NCBI GenBank assembly: GCA_005239635.1
Contig: SBBQ01000040.1
Coordinates: 1-64,000 of the forward strand
Reading direction: 5' to 3'
Length of the DNA stretch: 64,000 bases
Origin: Uliginosibacterium gangwonense
GTDB lineage: Bacteria; Pseudomonadota; Gammaproteobacteria; Burkholderiales; Rhodocyclaceae
In this document: piece by piece, positions 1 to 9,503 of the stretch
Layout of the letters: each line of letters opens with the position of its first letter
Numbering within the stretch: position 1 is the stretch's first letter
Program-made: the position numbers and the translations under genes
The notes under the pieces: generated by a model
Database searches by the model: none
What the model was told of the DNA's origin: nothing
Seen by the model: only the letters and a program-made list of their open reading frames with translations

Positions 1-100
1 CCCAAACATGGCCCTGGGCGGCTTCACCCCCAAACAGCGGTTGGCCATGGCCGCTTAATCTCTACTTCTGACTTGCGTTAAAAATGGGGGGATTACCGCA
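1..100 (+). mobile_element. 3' end of an IS3-family insertion sequence (truncated by window edge)
   Basis: Frame 2 from base 2 reads the last residues of an IS3-type orfB transposase: an MALGG-(F)TP-KQRLA motif followed by a TAA stop at 56-58. This motif is the usual C-terminal end of the integrase-core transposases of the IS3 family (established family knowledge). About 35 bases after the stop, a G-run followed by ATTACCGCA near 85-101 would fit the terminal inverted repeat of such an element; the exact end cannot be fixed without the left end. The rest of the element lies outside the window. Confidence 0.7.
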
Positions 101-240
101 TCATCAGTTCTAGTTCTTCCCAGTCGCCCCTGCTTTGTGTCTTCAGTCTCCGCGCGCGCCTTTAGCGCCAAGCACTGGTTTATCATCCGTCTATTGCGGC
201 AAGTCATCTTGTCGTGTGTAGGTTTCCAACGGAGAGAGTC
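101..240. other. Intergenic leader between IS end and exporter operon
   Basis: No convincing gene. It must hold the promoter of the exporter operon. A GGAGAGAG ribosome-binding stretch at about 230-238 sits just before the ATG at 241. Confidence 0.4.
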
Positions 241-1476
241 ATGCCCTTACCCGATTTGGGTGCGCTAAAGCTGGACCGCAACGCCCCCACAACGTCACGT
301 CGCAGCAAATGGAAGTGGCTGGCGTTAGCGCTGGTCCTTGTTGCGGTGTTATTTTTTGTGGCCACGCAGCGTCGTGTGGTTGAAGTCGAAATAGCGGCGG
401 TGACCACGGCCTATCCCTACCAAGGCGTAACCGCGTTAAACGCAACGGGGTATGTGGTGGCGCAACGCAAAGCTTCGGTCGCGTCCAAAGCCACGGGCCG
501 GCTTGAATGGCTGGGCGTGCAAGAAGGCAGCGCGGTGAAGCAGGGCGAAGTGATTGCGCGGCTTGAAAACGCCGATGTACGCGCGCAGCTTGACCAAGCA
601 CGCGCCAACGTTAATGTGACGCAAGCCAATGTGGTGCAAGCGCAGGCCGATCGACGCGATGCCGAGCTCGCTTATAAGCGAGCCAAAGATTTGTTAGCGC
701 AAAAGTTTGTGTCGGCCGCGCAGGTCGATACGGCTGAAGCGCGTTTTCGTCGTGCCGACGCAGCGGTGGCTTCAGCCAAAGCCGCGGTGATGGTGGCGCA
801 AGCGCAAGTGGCCGCTGCACAACAGGCGGTTGAGCAAACGCTCATTCGCTCGCCGTTTGATGGTGTGGTGCTCACCAAAAACGCCAATGTGGGCGACAAC
901 ATCACACCCTTCTCCGCAGCGGCTGATACCAAGGGTGCGGTGGTCACATTGGCCGACATGACGACCTTGGAGGTTGAGGCCGATGTGTCTGAATCGAGCC
1001 TTGCCAAAATTCAAGTGGGGCAGCCGTGCGAAATCCAATTAGACGCCTACCCGCAGTTACGTTTGCGTGGCGAGGTGAGCCGCCTTGTACCCACGGTAGA
1101 CCGCAGCAAAGCCAGTGTGCTCACCAAAATTCGATTCGTCGAAATGCCGCAAGATACCGACGTGAAAGTGTTGCCAGAAATGAGCGCGAAGATCGCCTTC
1201 TTGGCAAAAGCCGTGGCCGACGACCAACGTAAAGCACTCGACGTGGTGCCGGCAGATGCAGTGACACAGCGCAATGGCAAGCCCGCGGTGTTTGCCGTGC
1301 AAGGCACCGGTGATGCGCTCACCGTTAAACAAATTGAGCTGACGCTTGGCGAAAAAATTGGCGACCTACAAGCCTTTGCCAATGCCAAACCTGAGCTGCA
1401 CGCTGGCGATAAATTGGTGCTCAAACCCGCGGCAGACTTGGCCGATGGCGCACCGGTGAAAGCCATACAGAAATGA
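241..1476 (+). CDS. HlyD/MacA-type periplasmic adaptor of an ABC exporter
   Basis: 411-residue membrane-fusion protein. A short cytoplasmic N-terminus is followed by one membrane segment (about residues 21-40, rich in L, V and A), then a lipoyl-like half with a GRLEWLGVQEGSAVKQGE pattern, a long alanine/glutamine-rich coiled-coil hairpin (roughly residues 110-200), the second lipoyl half (IRSPFDGVVL) and a beta-barrel domain. Such adaptors link an inner-membrane ABC transporter to an outer-membrane channel. I chose ATG 241 over an upstream in-frame start at 214 because GGAGAG precedes it at good distance. Its stop overlaps the next ATG (ATGA), so it is translationally coupled to the ATPase. 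The substrate is unknown. One copy of the window-wide 9-mer TTTGCCAAT lies at 1375. Confidence 0.9.
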   Translation: MPLPDLGALKLDRNAPTTSRRSKWKWLALALVLVAVLFFVATQRRVVEVEIAAVTTAYPYQGVTALNATGYVVAQRKASVASKATGRLEWLGVQEGSAVKQGEVIARLENADVRAQLDQARANVNVTQANVVQAQADRRDAELAYKRAKDLLAQKFVSAAQVDTAEARFRRADAAVASAKAAVMVAQAQVAAAQQAVEQTLIRSPFDGVVLTKNANVGDNITPFSAAADTKGAVVTLADMTTLEVEADVSESSLAKIQVGQPCEIQLDAYPQLRLRGEVSRLVPTVDRSKASVLTKIRFVEMPQDTDVKVLPEMSAKIAFLAKAVADDQRKALDVVPADAVTQRNGKPAVFAVQGTGDALTVKQIELTLGEKIGDLQAFANAKPELHAGDKLVLKPAADLADGAPVKAIQK

Positions 1477-2231
1477 GCGAGGCACAAGGCAACACGATTG
1501 AGCACACCACTGCGGCGCAGGCGGCGAACGCCATGCCGCTGGTGCGTGTGCATCAGGTGGTTAAGTCATACCAGCGTGGCGCACAGCGCGTTGAAGTATT
1601 GCGTGGCCTCACGCTCGACATTCAAGCGGGTGAGTTCTTGGCGCTCATGGGCCCCTCTGGCTCGGGCAAGTCGACACTGCTCAATTTGATTGCAGGCATC
1701 GACCAGCCCGATAGCGGGGAACTGCGCGTACAAGGCCAAGACATTGGCCAACTGAGCGAAGGTGATTTAGCCGACTGGCGCGCACGTAACGTTGGCTTTA
1801 TTTTTCAGTTCTACAACCTCATGCCCGTGCTCAACGCGCTAGAGAATGTAGAGCTGCCGCTCATGCTCACCAATTTGTCGCGCAGCGAACGCCGTGCGCG
1901 TGCAGAAAACGCGCTTGCGCTTGTGGGCTTAGCCGACCGCATGGACCATTACCCAAATGAATTGTCGGGCGGCCAACAACAGCGTGTGGCCATTGCCCGC
2001 GCGCTGATTAGCGACCCCACACTCATCGTGGCGGACGAACCTACGGGCGACCTCGACCGCGAATCGGCAGGCGAGATTTTGCAACTCATGCAGGCACTTA
2101 ATCAGCAGCTTGGCAAAACCATCATCATGGTGACGCACGACCAACGTGCGGCAGAGCATGCGCAGGCCATTATGCATTTAGAAAAAGGCGTGCTGTCCTC
2201 GCGTGAGGAAGTGCAACCGCGAGCAAATTAA
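1473..2231 (+). CDS. ABC transporter ATPase, LolD/MacB type
   Basis: 252 residues. Walker [10 protein letters not shown] at about residues 60-68, Q-loop in a FQFYNLMP context, signature [15 protein letters not shown] and Walker [13 protein letters not shown] are all intact, followed by the switch histidine in MVTHD. The 'EPTGDLD' and 'FYNL' wording is typical of the LolD/MacB/FtsE branch that powers FtsX-type permeases instead of channel-type permeases. It starts inside the adaptor stop codon (ATGA). It should energise the two permeases that follow, giving a tripartite exporter with the adaptor. Confidence 0.93.
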   Translation: MSEAQGNTIEHTTAAQAANAMPLVRVHQVVKSYQRGAQRVEVLRGLTLDIQAGEFLALMGPSGSGKSTLLNLIAGIDQPDSGELRVQGQDIGQLSEGDLADWRARNVGFIFQFYNLMPVLNALENVELPLMLTNLSRSERRARAENALALVGLADRMDHYPNELSGGQQQRVAIARALISDPTLIVADEPTGDLDRESAGEILQLMQALNQQLGKTIIMVTHDQRAAEHAQAIMHLEKGVLSSREEVQPRAN

Positions 2232-2274
2232 AGAGCGCAAACCGCAGCGAGCAAACCAAACCGAACGCACACGC

Positions 2275-3432
2275 ATGTTTTTTCTCTCGCTCATTATTCG
2301 CAATGCCTTGCGCCATCGCCTACGCACCGCACTTACTGTGTTGGGCATGGTGGTGGCGGTGCTGGCGTTTGGTTTATTGGCAACGGTGGTCGACGCTTGG
2401 TATGCCGGTGCCGATGCTGCGTCTGATAAACGACTGGTGACGCGCAACGCCACCTCTTTGGTGTTTCCGCTGCCGCTTACCTATTACCCACGCATTCGCG
2501 CCATTGACGGCGTGCAAGCGGTGAGCTGGGCCAACTGGTTTGGTGGTGTGTATAAAGAGCCGAAAAACTTTTTCCCGCAATTTGCCATTGAGGCGCGCGG
2601 CTATCTCGCGCTGTACCCCGAGTTTTTGTTGAGCGACGCCGAGCGCGAAGGTTTTTTGCGTGATCGACGCGGCGCCATTGTGGGCCGCAAAACGGCAGAA
2701 CTTTACGGCCTGCGTGTGGGCGACAACATCACTTTGCGTGGCACCATTTACCCCGGTAATTGGGACTTTGTTATTCGCGGTATCTACCATGGTGCGCGCA
2801 AAAACACCGATGAGACACAATTCTTCTTTCACTGGGACTATCTAAACGAAACCATCAAAATTCGTATTCCCGGTCGAGAAAACCGCATCGGCGTGTACAT
2901 CGCCGAAGTGAGCGACGCGAGCGAAATTGCGCGCATTGCACGTGACATTGACGCGCAATTTAAAAACGCCTCGGCCGAAACTTTGAGCGAAACCGAAAAA
3001 GCTTTTCAGCTCGGTTTTGTCGCCATGACCGAAGCCATTGTGGTGGCGATTCGGCTGGTGAGTTATCTCGTTATTTTTATCATCATGGCGGTGATGGCGA
3101 ACACCATGGCGATGACCGCACGTGAGCGCACATCCGAATACGCCACGCTGCGCGCATTGGGCTTTGGGCCGGCCTTTTTGCACGGTTTAATTTACGGCGA
3201 ATCATTGGCAATTGCCTTGTGTGGCGGGCTATTGGGTGTGGTGCTCACCTTTCCTGTTGCGGCTTGGGTGGGGCATATTCTGGGCAAGTTTTTGCCCGTG
3301 TTTACGGTGTCGATTGAAACGGTGCAAATGCAGTTTATTGCCGCGCTGCTGGTGGGTTTTTTGGCGGCCATTTGGCCTGCGCGCACGGCGGCGCGGGTCA
3401 ACATCGTCAATGGTTTGCGTGCGGTGGCTTAG
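2275..3432 (+). CDS. FtsX/MacB-type ABC permease (first of two)
   Basis: 385 residues with the FtsX-family plan: one N-terminal membrane segment (about residues 16-38), a large periplasmic domain, then three C-terminal segments. The second begins in the SYLVIFIIMAVMANTMAMTARER stretch, and the 'ARER..E.ATLRALGF' coupling motif follows. The ORF can be extended upstream to 2203 but that part overlaps the ATPase gene and is not membrane-like, so ATG 2275 is preferred. With the next gene it probably forms a heterodimer. Substrate unknown; macrolides, lipoproteins or lipids are all possible for this family. Confidence 0.88.
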   Translation: MFFLSLIIRNALRHRLRTALTVLGMVVAVLAFGLLATVVDAWYAGADAASDKRLVTRNATSLVFPLPLTYYPRIRAIDGVQAVSWANWFGGVYKEPKNFFPQFAIEARGYLALYPEFLLSDAEREGFLRDRRGAIVGRKTAELYGLRVGDNITLRGTIYPGNWDFVIRGIYHGARKNTDETQFFFHWDYLNETIKIRIPGRENRIGVYIAEVSDASEIARIARDIDAQFKNASAETLSETEKAFQLGFVAMTEAIVVAIRLVSYLVIFIIMAVMANTMAMTARERTSEYATLRALGFGPAFLHGLIYGESLAIALCGGLLGVVLTFPVAAWVGHILGKFLPVFTVSIETVQMQFIAALLVGFLAAIWPARTAARVNIVNGLRAVA

Positions 3433-3459
3433 GCCAATGAGTCAGAACAGCAAAAACAG

Positions 3460-4629
3460 ATGACGCGCATTCCCTTCTCCTACTCCTTGCGTAACCTGTG
3501 GGCGCGCCGCTTAACCACCTTGTTCACGGCGGGTGGTATGGCCATGGTGGTGTTTGTGTTTGCCGCCGTGCTCATGCTCGACCAAGGCTTGCGGCAAGCG
3601 CTGGTGCAAACCGGCTCGTTTGACAACGTGGTGGTCATTCGCAAAGGTTCAGAAACCGAAGTGCAAAGCAGCCTCACGCGAGATCAGGCCAGCTTGCTCG
3701 CTGCGCAACCGCAAGTCGCCACCGGCGCGGGCGGGCTGCGGCTGGCATCGCCGGAGGTGCTGGTGCTCATTACGTTGCCAAAACGCGATAGCGGCAAAGT
3801 CTCCAACATCACCGTGCGCGGTGTGCCACCACAAGGCATTGTGTTGCGCCCACAAGTGCGAATGACCGGCGGGCGCATGTTTGCCGCAGGCAGTAATGAG
3901 GTGGTGGTGGGGCGCTCAATTGCGCGACAATTTCAAGGGTCAGAGTTAGGTTCGCTGCTCAACTTTGGCGGGCGCGAATGGCGCGTGGTGGGGCAGTTCG
4001 ATGCAGGCGGTAGCGGTTTTGATTCTGAAATTTGGGGCGATGCAGAACAGTTTGCACAGTCGTTTAGACGTAACGATTGGTCGTCGCTCATCTTGCGTTT
4101 AACCGACCCGCACAGTTTGCCAGCACTACAAAAAGCGGTGGAGGCCGACCCGCGCCTCACGGTGGAAATTAAACGCGAACCGCAGTTTTATTCCGACCAA
4201 TCCGAAATGATGTCGAGCTTCATTAGCGTGCTCGGCTTATCGCTCTCCATCATCTTTTCTATCGGCGCCATTATCGGCGCCATGATCACCATGTACGCTG
4301 CCGTGGCCCAGCGCGTGGGCGAAATCGGCACCCTGCGCGCACTCGGCTTTCGGCGCAGCAGCGTGCTGCTCGCCTTTTTGGTGGAATCGCTTTTGCTGTC
4401 GGTGTTGGGCGGTGTGGTGGGCGTGGCGCTGGCGTCTACCTTGCAAGCCTTCACTATCTCCACCATGAATTGGCAATCGTTCTCTGAGCTTGCCTTTGGC
4501 TTTCACCTCACCGCCGGCATCGTCATTAAAAGCTTGGTGTTCGCCGTGGTGATGGGCTTGCTCGGCGGCTTCTTGCCCGCCTTGCGCGCATCGCGCATGC
4601 AGATTGTGGAAGCGCTAAGGGAGAGTTGA
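3460..4629 (+). CDS. FtsX/MacB-type ABC permease (second of two)
   Basis: 389 residues. It has the same topology as its neighbour: N-terminal segment around residues 20-42 (a TLFTAGGMAMVVFVFAAVLML stretch), a periplasmic domain, and three C-terminal segments with the coupling motif 'AQRVGEIGTLRALGFRR'. It lies 27 bases after the first permease and ends the operon. The two permeases are diverged, which suggests a heterodimeric exporter. No clear terminator follows; the DNA becomes AT-richer at once. Confidence 0.88.
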   Translation: MTRIPFSYSLRNLWARRLTTLFTAGGMAMVVFVFAAVLMLDQGLRQALVQTGSFDNVVVIRKGSETEVQSSLTRDQASLLAAQPQVATGAGGLRLASPEVLVLITLPKRDSGKVSNITVRGVPPQGIVLRPQVRMTGGRMFAAGSNEVVVGRSIARQFQGSELGSLLNFGGREWRVVGQFDAGGSGFDSEIWGDAEQFAQSFRRNDWSSLILRLTDPHSLPALQKAVEADPRLTVEIKREPQFYSDQSEMMSSFISVLGLSLSIIFSIGAIIGAMITMYAAVAQRVGEIGTLRALGFRRSSVLLAFLVESLLLSVLGGVVGVALASTLQAFTISTMNWQSFSELAFGFHLTAGIVIKSLVFAVVMGLLGGFLPALRASRMQIVEALRES

Positions 4630-4678
4630 CAACAATGGTTGGAATGAAGAGTTAGTGTGCGTGAGCTGGTTGCAATAT
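4630..4678. other. Convergent gap at the border of an AT-richer island
   Basis: Short gap between the exporter operon and the leftward orphan gene. I see no good hairpin with a T-run here. Confidence 0.3.
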
Positions 4679-5137
4679 TCAGCTAAATTCAAACTTACAT
4701 TCCATTTTGAATAATGCACCACTCGGTATGCCGCCTTGCAGTGGAATGGTTTTGTGGGTAGACATAAAGGCAATGCCCTGAGAAGGAAATAGCGTGTACA
4801 AATTTATGCGCTGACGCTCATATACTACTACTGCACTAATCATTGTTTCGTTGATATCGACGATTGTTGCCTCGTGTGCCTGTTGTTTTACTCCAGATCC
4901 AAGTGTTTTTGAATCCGGCCAAATGACGGTGAGTTTGGTCGGTGTATTTCTCGAAAAAATAAACTGTGGGTTTGATCCAGAGAAACCGTCGTTATTCCTT
5001 TGTGTTTTCCCCCTGACTTGATCATATCGAACACCTTCTGGTTCAGAGCATGCTGCACTCATTATTTCAAAAGCATGTGTGTTGTTAGGAATCAAAATAT
5101 TTGCCATGGCGAGCAATGCGATTGTTTTCTTTTTCAT
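4679..5137 (-). CDS. Orphan exported protein of unknown function
   Basis: 152 residues from ATG 5137. The start is chosen because it opens a classic signal peptide: KKK, then a hydrophobic stretch (IALLAMANILI), then a possible cleavage after THA. The mature part has two cysteines (about residues 30 and 147) that could form a disulphide, and a beta-rich middle. An upstream in-frame extension to 5368 is not protein-like and is left out. I do not recognise a family. Codon use and base composition are AT-richer than the neighbours, which suggests transfer or relaxed selection. Confidence 0.6.
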   Translation of the reverse strand: MKKKTIALLAMANILIPNNTHAFEIMSAACSEPEGVRYDQVRGKTQRNNDGFSGSNPQFIFSRNTPTKLTVIWPDSKTLGSGVKQQAHEATIVDINETMISAVVVYERQRINLYTLFPSQGIAFMSTHKTIPLQGGIPSGALFKMECKFEFS

Positions 5138-5528
5138 AAACACTCTATGGGTAATAGTGCGGAAATTTATAGAACCCGTTTCATACTGTGCAATAGTAGG
5201 CGTTGATATTTCCTTTAGCAGCTCTGTATTCTGATGAGTGCCAAATACTTTTCTCCGCGTTCCATTTCTGAACTGCGGGCCAAATAGGCGGCACATAGTA
5301 CCTATACCACTTATAGGACGACGGCTAGCCTTTGAAATCGATTTAATTTCACTGCGATTTCTGCTCAATGGAGTACGAACGGTATAAATGCTGAATGATC
5401 GAAAGTATTTGGTCTAATGCTGGGTTTGATTTGAAGCATACGCACCGAATCTGCATATGTCTATTGAATAGACGTGACAAATTTCGCAAACGCATTTGCG
5501 AATTCAACGCGAGGACGTACGGTGGTTT
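5138..5528. other. AT-rich gene-free stretch
   Basis: About 390 bases upstream of the orphan gene and downstream of the nitronate monooxygenase gene. No supported gene, RNA or terminator is visible. It likely holds the orphan gene's promoter. Lower GC than the surroundings. Confidence 0.4.
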
Positions 5529-6713
5529 TTAAACCGCGCCGGGCAGCAGGTGTGAGATGAGTTCGCCAACGCTGCGAATCTCGTGGCCAAAGGGCAGGGC
5601 TTCTTTGCCGCGAAAGAACAGGCCTTTGTTAACGTCGCCACGCAATGCGGCGGCGAGTTGGGCGTCGATACAAAATTGCCCATGTTTGCCATTGCCATCA
5701 CGCAGGCCACATTGAATGAGGCAGTCCCACGCGAGGGTGCAGCGGCGTGGCTCGGTGGCCGCCGCTTGCAGTTTGTGTTCGCGCTTGAGGTAGTTGTCTA
5801 ACCACGGTGTGCGCACGGCGCGCGCGGGCAGGCCGGCGGTGCTGGTAAATTCCACAATATCTTCGGGGCGTGCTTGCGCTAATACTTGTTTGAACACGGG
5901 GTGGGCGTCGCCTTCTTGCGTGACGGCAAACGGGGTGCCGAGTTGCACGGCGCTGGCACCCAGGTCGAACAGTTGCCGTATGCGTGCGCTGGTGTGTATG
6001 CCACCCGCAGGAATAAGCGGAATGGCGTCTTTTGCCAATCCCAATTGTGCAAAGGCTTCTAAGCAGCCGGGGATGACGGTTTCAAAATCAAAACGCGCAT
6101 CAAGCAAGTCTTCTACGCGTGCGGCACCCAAGTGCCCACCGGCATAGCGCGGGTGTTCAATCACAATCGCGTCGGGCAGGCGATTTTTGCGCATCCATTT
6201 TTTGAGCAGCAGGGTGACGCCACGTACGTCCGACAAAATGGGAATGAGCGCGAGGTGCGGAAAGTCTGCGGCTAAATCGGGCAGGTCGAGCGGCAGGCCT
6301 GCGCCCATCACAATGGCATCTGCGCCGGATTCGCCAGCTTGCCGCACGTAGTCTGCGTATTGTTCAACCGCACGCATTACATTTACAGCAATGGCACCGC
6401 GCTCTTGGGCAATGGCTTGCGCGGCGCGAATTTCGCGGTCGAGCGCTTGCAGGTTGGCGTGTTGAATGGCGGCTTTGTCGCGGCTGCGGCCCGTGGCTTC
6501 CATTAAATCTGGGTGCAGGCGACGCAGGTCGACGCTGGCAATGGTGCCCACTGCGCCGTAACTGGCCACGGTGCCGGCCAAGCGATGGGCCGATACACCC
6601 ACGCCCATGCCGCCCTGCACGATTGGCAAAAGCGATTTGTTGCGGAGTTGCAGGCGCGGCCAGGTGGGCTTGGGGGAGGTTTCAACAGCAAGGGCGGAAC
6701 AAGCAGCAGGCAT
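5529..6713 (-). CDS. Nitronate monooxygenase / 2-nitropropane dioxygenase family flavoprotein
   Basis: 394 residues. This is a TIM-barrel FMN enzyme. The N-terminal IVQGGMGVGVS, the NVMRA strand, the MGAGLP turn, the IPAGGIHT phosphate-binding loop and QLGTPFAVTQEGDAH are all typical. A cysteine-containing C-terminal extension (CLIQCGLRDGNGKHGQFC) is found in the proteobacterial branch. The family oxidises alkyl nitronates; some relatives are FabK-type enoyl reductases, but the ACP reductase motif set is not obvious here. Two copies of the repeated 9-mer lie in the gene (6031 and 6622, in opposite senses). The gene stands alone, leftward. Confidence 0.85.
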   Translation of the reverse strand: MPAACSALAVETSPKPTWPRLQLRNKSLLPIVQGGMGVGVSAHRLAGTVASYGAVGTIASVDLRRLHPDLMEATGRSRDKAAIQHANLQALDREIRAAQAIAQERGAIAVNVMRAVEQYADYVRQAGESGADAIVMGAGLPLDLPDLAADFPHLALIPILSDVRGVTLLLKKWMRKNRLPDAIVIEHPRYAGGHLGAARVEDLLDARFDFETVIPGCLEAFAQLGLAKDAIPLIPAGGIHTSARIRQLFDLGASAVQLGTPFAVTQEGDAHPVFKQVLAQARPEDIVEFTSTAGLPARAVRTPWLDNYLKREHKLQAAATEPRRCTLAWDCLIQCGLRDGNGKHGQFCIDAQLAAALRGDVNKGLFFRGKEALPFGHEIRSVGELISHLLPGAV

Positions 6714-6897
6714 GGCAAGTGTGAGGGGAATGCCGGAAAGCAGCAGGCTAACGGCTGCGGCCTGCCCGTGTGTTGAGCAAGATCAAGCTGTGCTGCTTAA
6801 TTGGTGCGGGGAGGGCGCGTGCTGTGGCTGTGTGGCTGAGTGGTTGAGTGGTGATACGAAGCTTGGCCCACGCTGCGGCGTGTGTGGAAGTGCAGCC
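6714..6897. other. Gap between the nitronate monooxygenase gene and panC
   Basis: 184 bases, with no gene or terminator that I can support. It presumably carries the promoter of the leftward monooxygenase gene. Confidence 0.3.
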
Positions 6898-7782
6898 TTA
6901 GACTTCGAGGTTGTCGATGAGGCGGGTTTTGCCTAAAAACGCAGCGGCCAGAATAACCAAGGGTTCTGCGCTGTTGGCAGCGGAATGAGCGGTAGATGAG
7001 TGTGTGGCAGCAGAGAACGAAGTCGGCGGATGCAAATCGCGACGGCGGCGCACGGTAATGTACTGCGGTTGCCAGCCGTGTTGCGTTAACAATTGCGTAG
7101 CTTGCGCTTCAAGGTCGGCCGCATGTTGCGGCGTGAGCCGAATTTGTTCGGCCAACCATTGCAGCGTAGCATATAGGCGCGGCGCTTCGGCGCGCTCGGC
7201 CGCGCTTAAATAACCATTGCGCGATGAAAGCGCCAAGCCGTCATGGGCGCGCAGGGTTTCGCCCGCTTGCACGTCGATTGGCAAAGCGAGCTGCTGCACC
7301 ATGTTGCGAATGACCATGAGCTGCTGGTAATCCTTTTTGCCAAACACGGCCACATGCGGCTGCACCACATTAAAAAGTTTGCACACCACGGTGGCCACGC
7401 CATTAAAAAAGCCGGGGCGAAAATGGCCTTCGAGTATGTCGCCGTGCGTGGGGTCGGGCAGCACGCGATAGGTTTGCGGCTGCGGGTAAAGCTCGGCTTC
7501 ATCCGGCGCAAACAACACATCTACGCCGGCTTCGGCCAACTGCGCGCAGTCCGCTTCAAAGGTGCGCGGGTAGCGGTCAAAGTCTTCGTTGGGGCCAAAC
7601 TGTAAGCGGTTTACAAAAATGCTGGCCACCACCACATCGGCGTGTTGGCGCGCTTGCCGCATGAGCGCAATGTGCCCCGCGTGCAAGTTGCCCATGGTGG
7701 GCACAAAGCCAATGCGCCGCCCGGCACGGCGATGTGCGTCGAGTTCTGCGCGTAAGCCAGCAAGCGTGGGTTGAATGTTCAT
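6898..7782 (-). CDS. panC: Pantothenate synthetase
   Basis: 294 residues. PanC joins pantoate and beta-alanine using ATP in the last step of pantothenate synthesis. The HIGH-like loop is [10 protein letters not shown] (about residues 28-37). The [20 protein letters not shown] block, the [16 protein letters not shown] block, FGKKDYQQL and the KMSKS-like [11 protein letters not shown] are all present. A low-complexity stretch rich in S, A and T near residues 252-270 is unusual for the family and lies in the C-terminal domain. It follows panB by 29 bases, so the two are co-transcribed leftward. One 9-mer copy at 7277. Confidence 0.96.
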   Translation of the reverse strand: MNIQPTLAGLRAELDAHRRAGRRIGFVPTMGNLHAGHIALMRQARQHADVVVASIFVNRLQFGPNEDFDRYPRTFEADCAQLAEAGVDVLFAPDEAELYPQPQTYRVLPDPTHGDILEGHFRPGFFNGVATVVCKLFNVVQPHVAVFGKKDYQQLMVIRNMVQQLALPIDVQAGETLRAHDGLALSSRNGYLSAAERAEAPRLYATLQWLAEQIRLTPQHAADLEAQATQLLTQHGWQPQYITVRRRRDLHPPTSFSAATHSSTAHSAANSAEPLVILAAAFLGKTRLIDNLEV

Positions 7783-7811
7783 AGCCTTGTAGCTAGATCG
7801 TGATCAGCTTG

Positions 7812-8651
7812 TTAGAAAGAGTGTTCGGCACCGGGGAATGTGCTCTCTTTCACCGCTGTTACATAGCGCGTAATGGCTTCTTCCATGGTGCCGCCTTCTT
7901 GCGCGAAGTCGTGCACAAAGCGCGGCTTTTTGCCGGGAAACACGCCGAGCATGTCGTACAGCACCAGCACTTGTCCGTGTGTGCCAACGCCTGCGCCAAT
8001 GCCAATGGTGGCCATGCTGCGCGTGCTGGCGGTGAGTTCGCTGCCCAAGGTGGCGGGCACCATTTCAAGCACGATCATGCTGGCACCCGCCTCTTCGAGC
8101 AGGGCTGATTCGTGTTTCATACGCGCTGCGCCTGCGGCGTCGCGCCCTTGTACGCGATAGCCACCGAGTTGGTGTACCGATTGCGGGGTGAGGCCAATGT
8201 GCGCACACACGGGGATGCCGCGTTCGACCAAAAAGCGCACCGTATCGGCTAGCCATTCGCCGCCTTCGAGTTTGACCATTTGTGCGCCCGCCGCCATAAG
8301 CTCGCTGGCGGAGGCCATGGCTTGCTCGCGTGACACGTGGTAGCTGCCAAACGGCATGTCGGCAATTACAAAGGGGCGCGCATGAAAAGTGCGCAGGCCG
8401 CGTGCCACACACGCGGTGTGATACACCATGTGCTCCAACTTAACCGGCACGGTGCTGCCCTCACCTTGAATCACGTTGCCAAGTGAATCGCCCACTAGCA
8501 GCACGTCTACGCCGGCGCGGTCACACATCACCGCAAAGCTGGCGTCGTAACACGTGAGCATGGCAATTTTTTCGCCTTCGGCACGCATGCGCGCAAGCTC
8601 TGTGGTGGTGACAGGTTTGCGGGGTGTGGCCGGGTCGCGCAGGTAGGTCAT
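7812..8651 (-). CDS. panB: 3-methyl-2-oxobutanoate hydroxymethyltransferase
   Basis: 279 residues. PanB makes ketopantoate from 2-oxoisovalerate and methylene-tetrahydrofolate. Seen: [10 protein letters not shown], the metal-binding [15 protein letters not shown] block (D and S ligands), [29 protein letters not shown] and the IGIGAG near the C-terminus. I chose ATG 8651 because AAGGA lies 7 bases upstream on the minus strand; an extension to 8708 would run into the intergenic 9-mer and is not conserved in sense. panB precedes panC in the same direction. Confidence 0.96.
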   Translation of the reverse strand: MTYLRDPATPRKPVTTTELARMRAEGEKIAMLTCYDASFAVMCDRAGVDVLLVGDSLGNVIQGEGSTVPVKLEHMVYHTACVARGLRTFHARPFVIADMPFGSYHVSREQAMASASELMAAGAQMVKLEGGEWLADTVRFLVERGIPVCAHIGLTPQSVHQLGGYRVQGRDAAGAARMKHESALLEEAGASMIVLEMVPATLGSELTASTRSMATIGIGAGVGTHGQVLVLYDMLGVFPGKKPRFVHDFAQEGGTMEEAITRYVTAVKESTFPGAEHSF

Positions 8652-8700
8652 GCTGTGTCCTTGCCGCTCAGGTTGGTGAGGTTGGGTTGGTGAGGCTGCG

Positions 8701-8709
8701 TTTGCCAAT
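8701..8709 (+). repeat. Intergenic copy of the TTTGCCAAT 9-mer
   Basis: Exact copy between panB and the deoxynucleoside kinase gene. It is not part of an inverted pair or a terminator. Confidence 0.8.
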
Positions 8710-8774
8710 GCTACACAGCGACGCTGTTGTTGCGGAGCTGTGTGGTGTTGTGCAATGCGTTGTTATGCAATGCG

Positions 8775-9413
8775 TTACTGCGCGTAGCCAAAAAATTCGC
8801 GGAATGAGCGCATGGCGTACAGGCGCTCGACCAGTAACGCGTAATCGTCGTCGTTGTCGACGGGGTTCAGCTCTTCCGCATCCACAATAAACAAAGGCGA
8901 GCGTTCGTATTGGTGGAAGAAGCGCGCGTAGGCATCTGACACTTGTTCCAAATACGTTTCGGTAATGCGGCGCTCGTTGTCTTGTTGGCGACGGCGCACG
9001 CGTTCCATCAGCGTGTCGGCACGCGCTTTGAGGTAGATCACCAAGTCGGGTGCGGGCGCTTGCAAATGCAGCGCGTCGTACAGTTGTTGGTACAGCGTGA
9101 GTTCGTCATCCGCCAAATTAATGTCGGCAAACAGACGGTCTTTGTCGATTAAAAAATCGCTCACCACGCGTTGCTCAAACAGCTTGCTGTGCTGTGCGTC
9201 GCGCAGTTGGCCTGCACGCTGTAATAAAAACGAGAGCTGGGTAGCGAGGCCATGACGTTCGCGATTGGCGTAAAAACGTGCCAGAAACGGATTGTCTTGC
9301 GGGCGCTCAAGCAGGGTGTGCGCCTGCAGCGTATCGGTCAGCCGCTTTGCCAATGACGTTTTGCCCACGCCGATGGGGCCTTCAACCACAATGTAGCGCG
9401 CTTTTTCGAGCAT
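8775..9413 (-). CDS. Deoxynucleoside kinase (dAdo/dGuo kinase family)
   Basis: 212 residues. P-loop VEGPIGVGKTSLAKRL at about residues 10-24, the 'ERPQDNPFLARFY' substrate segment, the DFLIDKDRLFA segment (DRS-like) and LVIYLKA followed by an arginine-rich lid (MERVRRRQQDNERRI). This matches bacterial dNK proteins often found next to folK and panB in beta- and gammaproteobacteria. Role: phosphorylation of salvaged purine deoxynucleosides. The 9-mer at 9346 encodes part of the helix right after the P-loop. Confidence 0.88.
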   Translation of the reverse strand: MLEKARYIVVEGPIGVGKTSLAKRLTDTLQAHTLLERPQDNPFLARFYANRERHGLATQLSFLLQRAGQLRDAQHSKLFEQRVVSDFLIDKDRLFADINLADDELTLYQQLYDALHLQAPAPDLVIYLKARADTLMERVRRRQQDNERRITETYLEQVSDAYARFFHQYERSPLFIVDAEELNPVDNDDDYALLVERLYAMRSFREFFGYAQ

Positions 9414-9482
9414 GTTTGAGTCCGCTGCTAGGGTGTTGCTGAAATTGAAACTGTATTTTTAGAGCCTGTGTTTTTAGTGCAT

Positions 9483-9491
9483 TTTGCCAAT
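9483..9491 (+). repeat. Intergenic copy of the TTTGCCAAT 9-mer
   Basis: Exact copy in the 90-base gap between the kinase gene and the DUF486 gene. No stem-loop partner is visible. Confidence 0.8.
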
Positions 9492-9503
9492 CTGCGGGAC
9501 GGC

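Noticed and set aside
1047-1553. Long reverse-strand ORF opposite the adaptor gene
   Set aside because: It lies opposite a clear HlyD-type gene in a GC-skewed codon context; no start signal and no family features.
4679-5368. Longer version of the orphan exported protein
   Set aside because: The first 77 residues are basic and unstructured, and they would block the obvious signal peptide that begins at ATG 5137.
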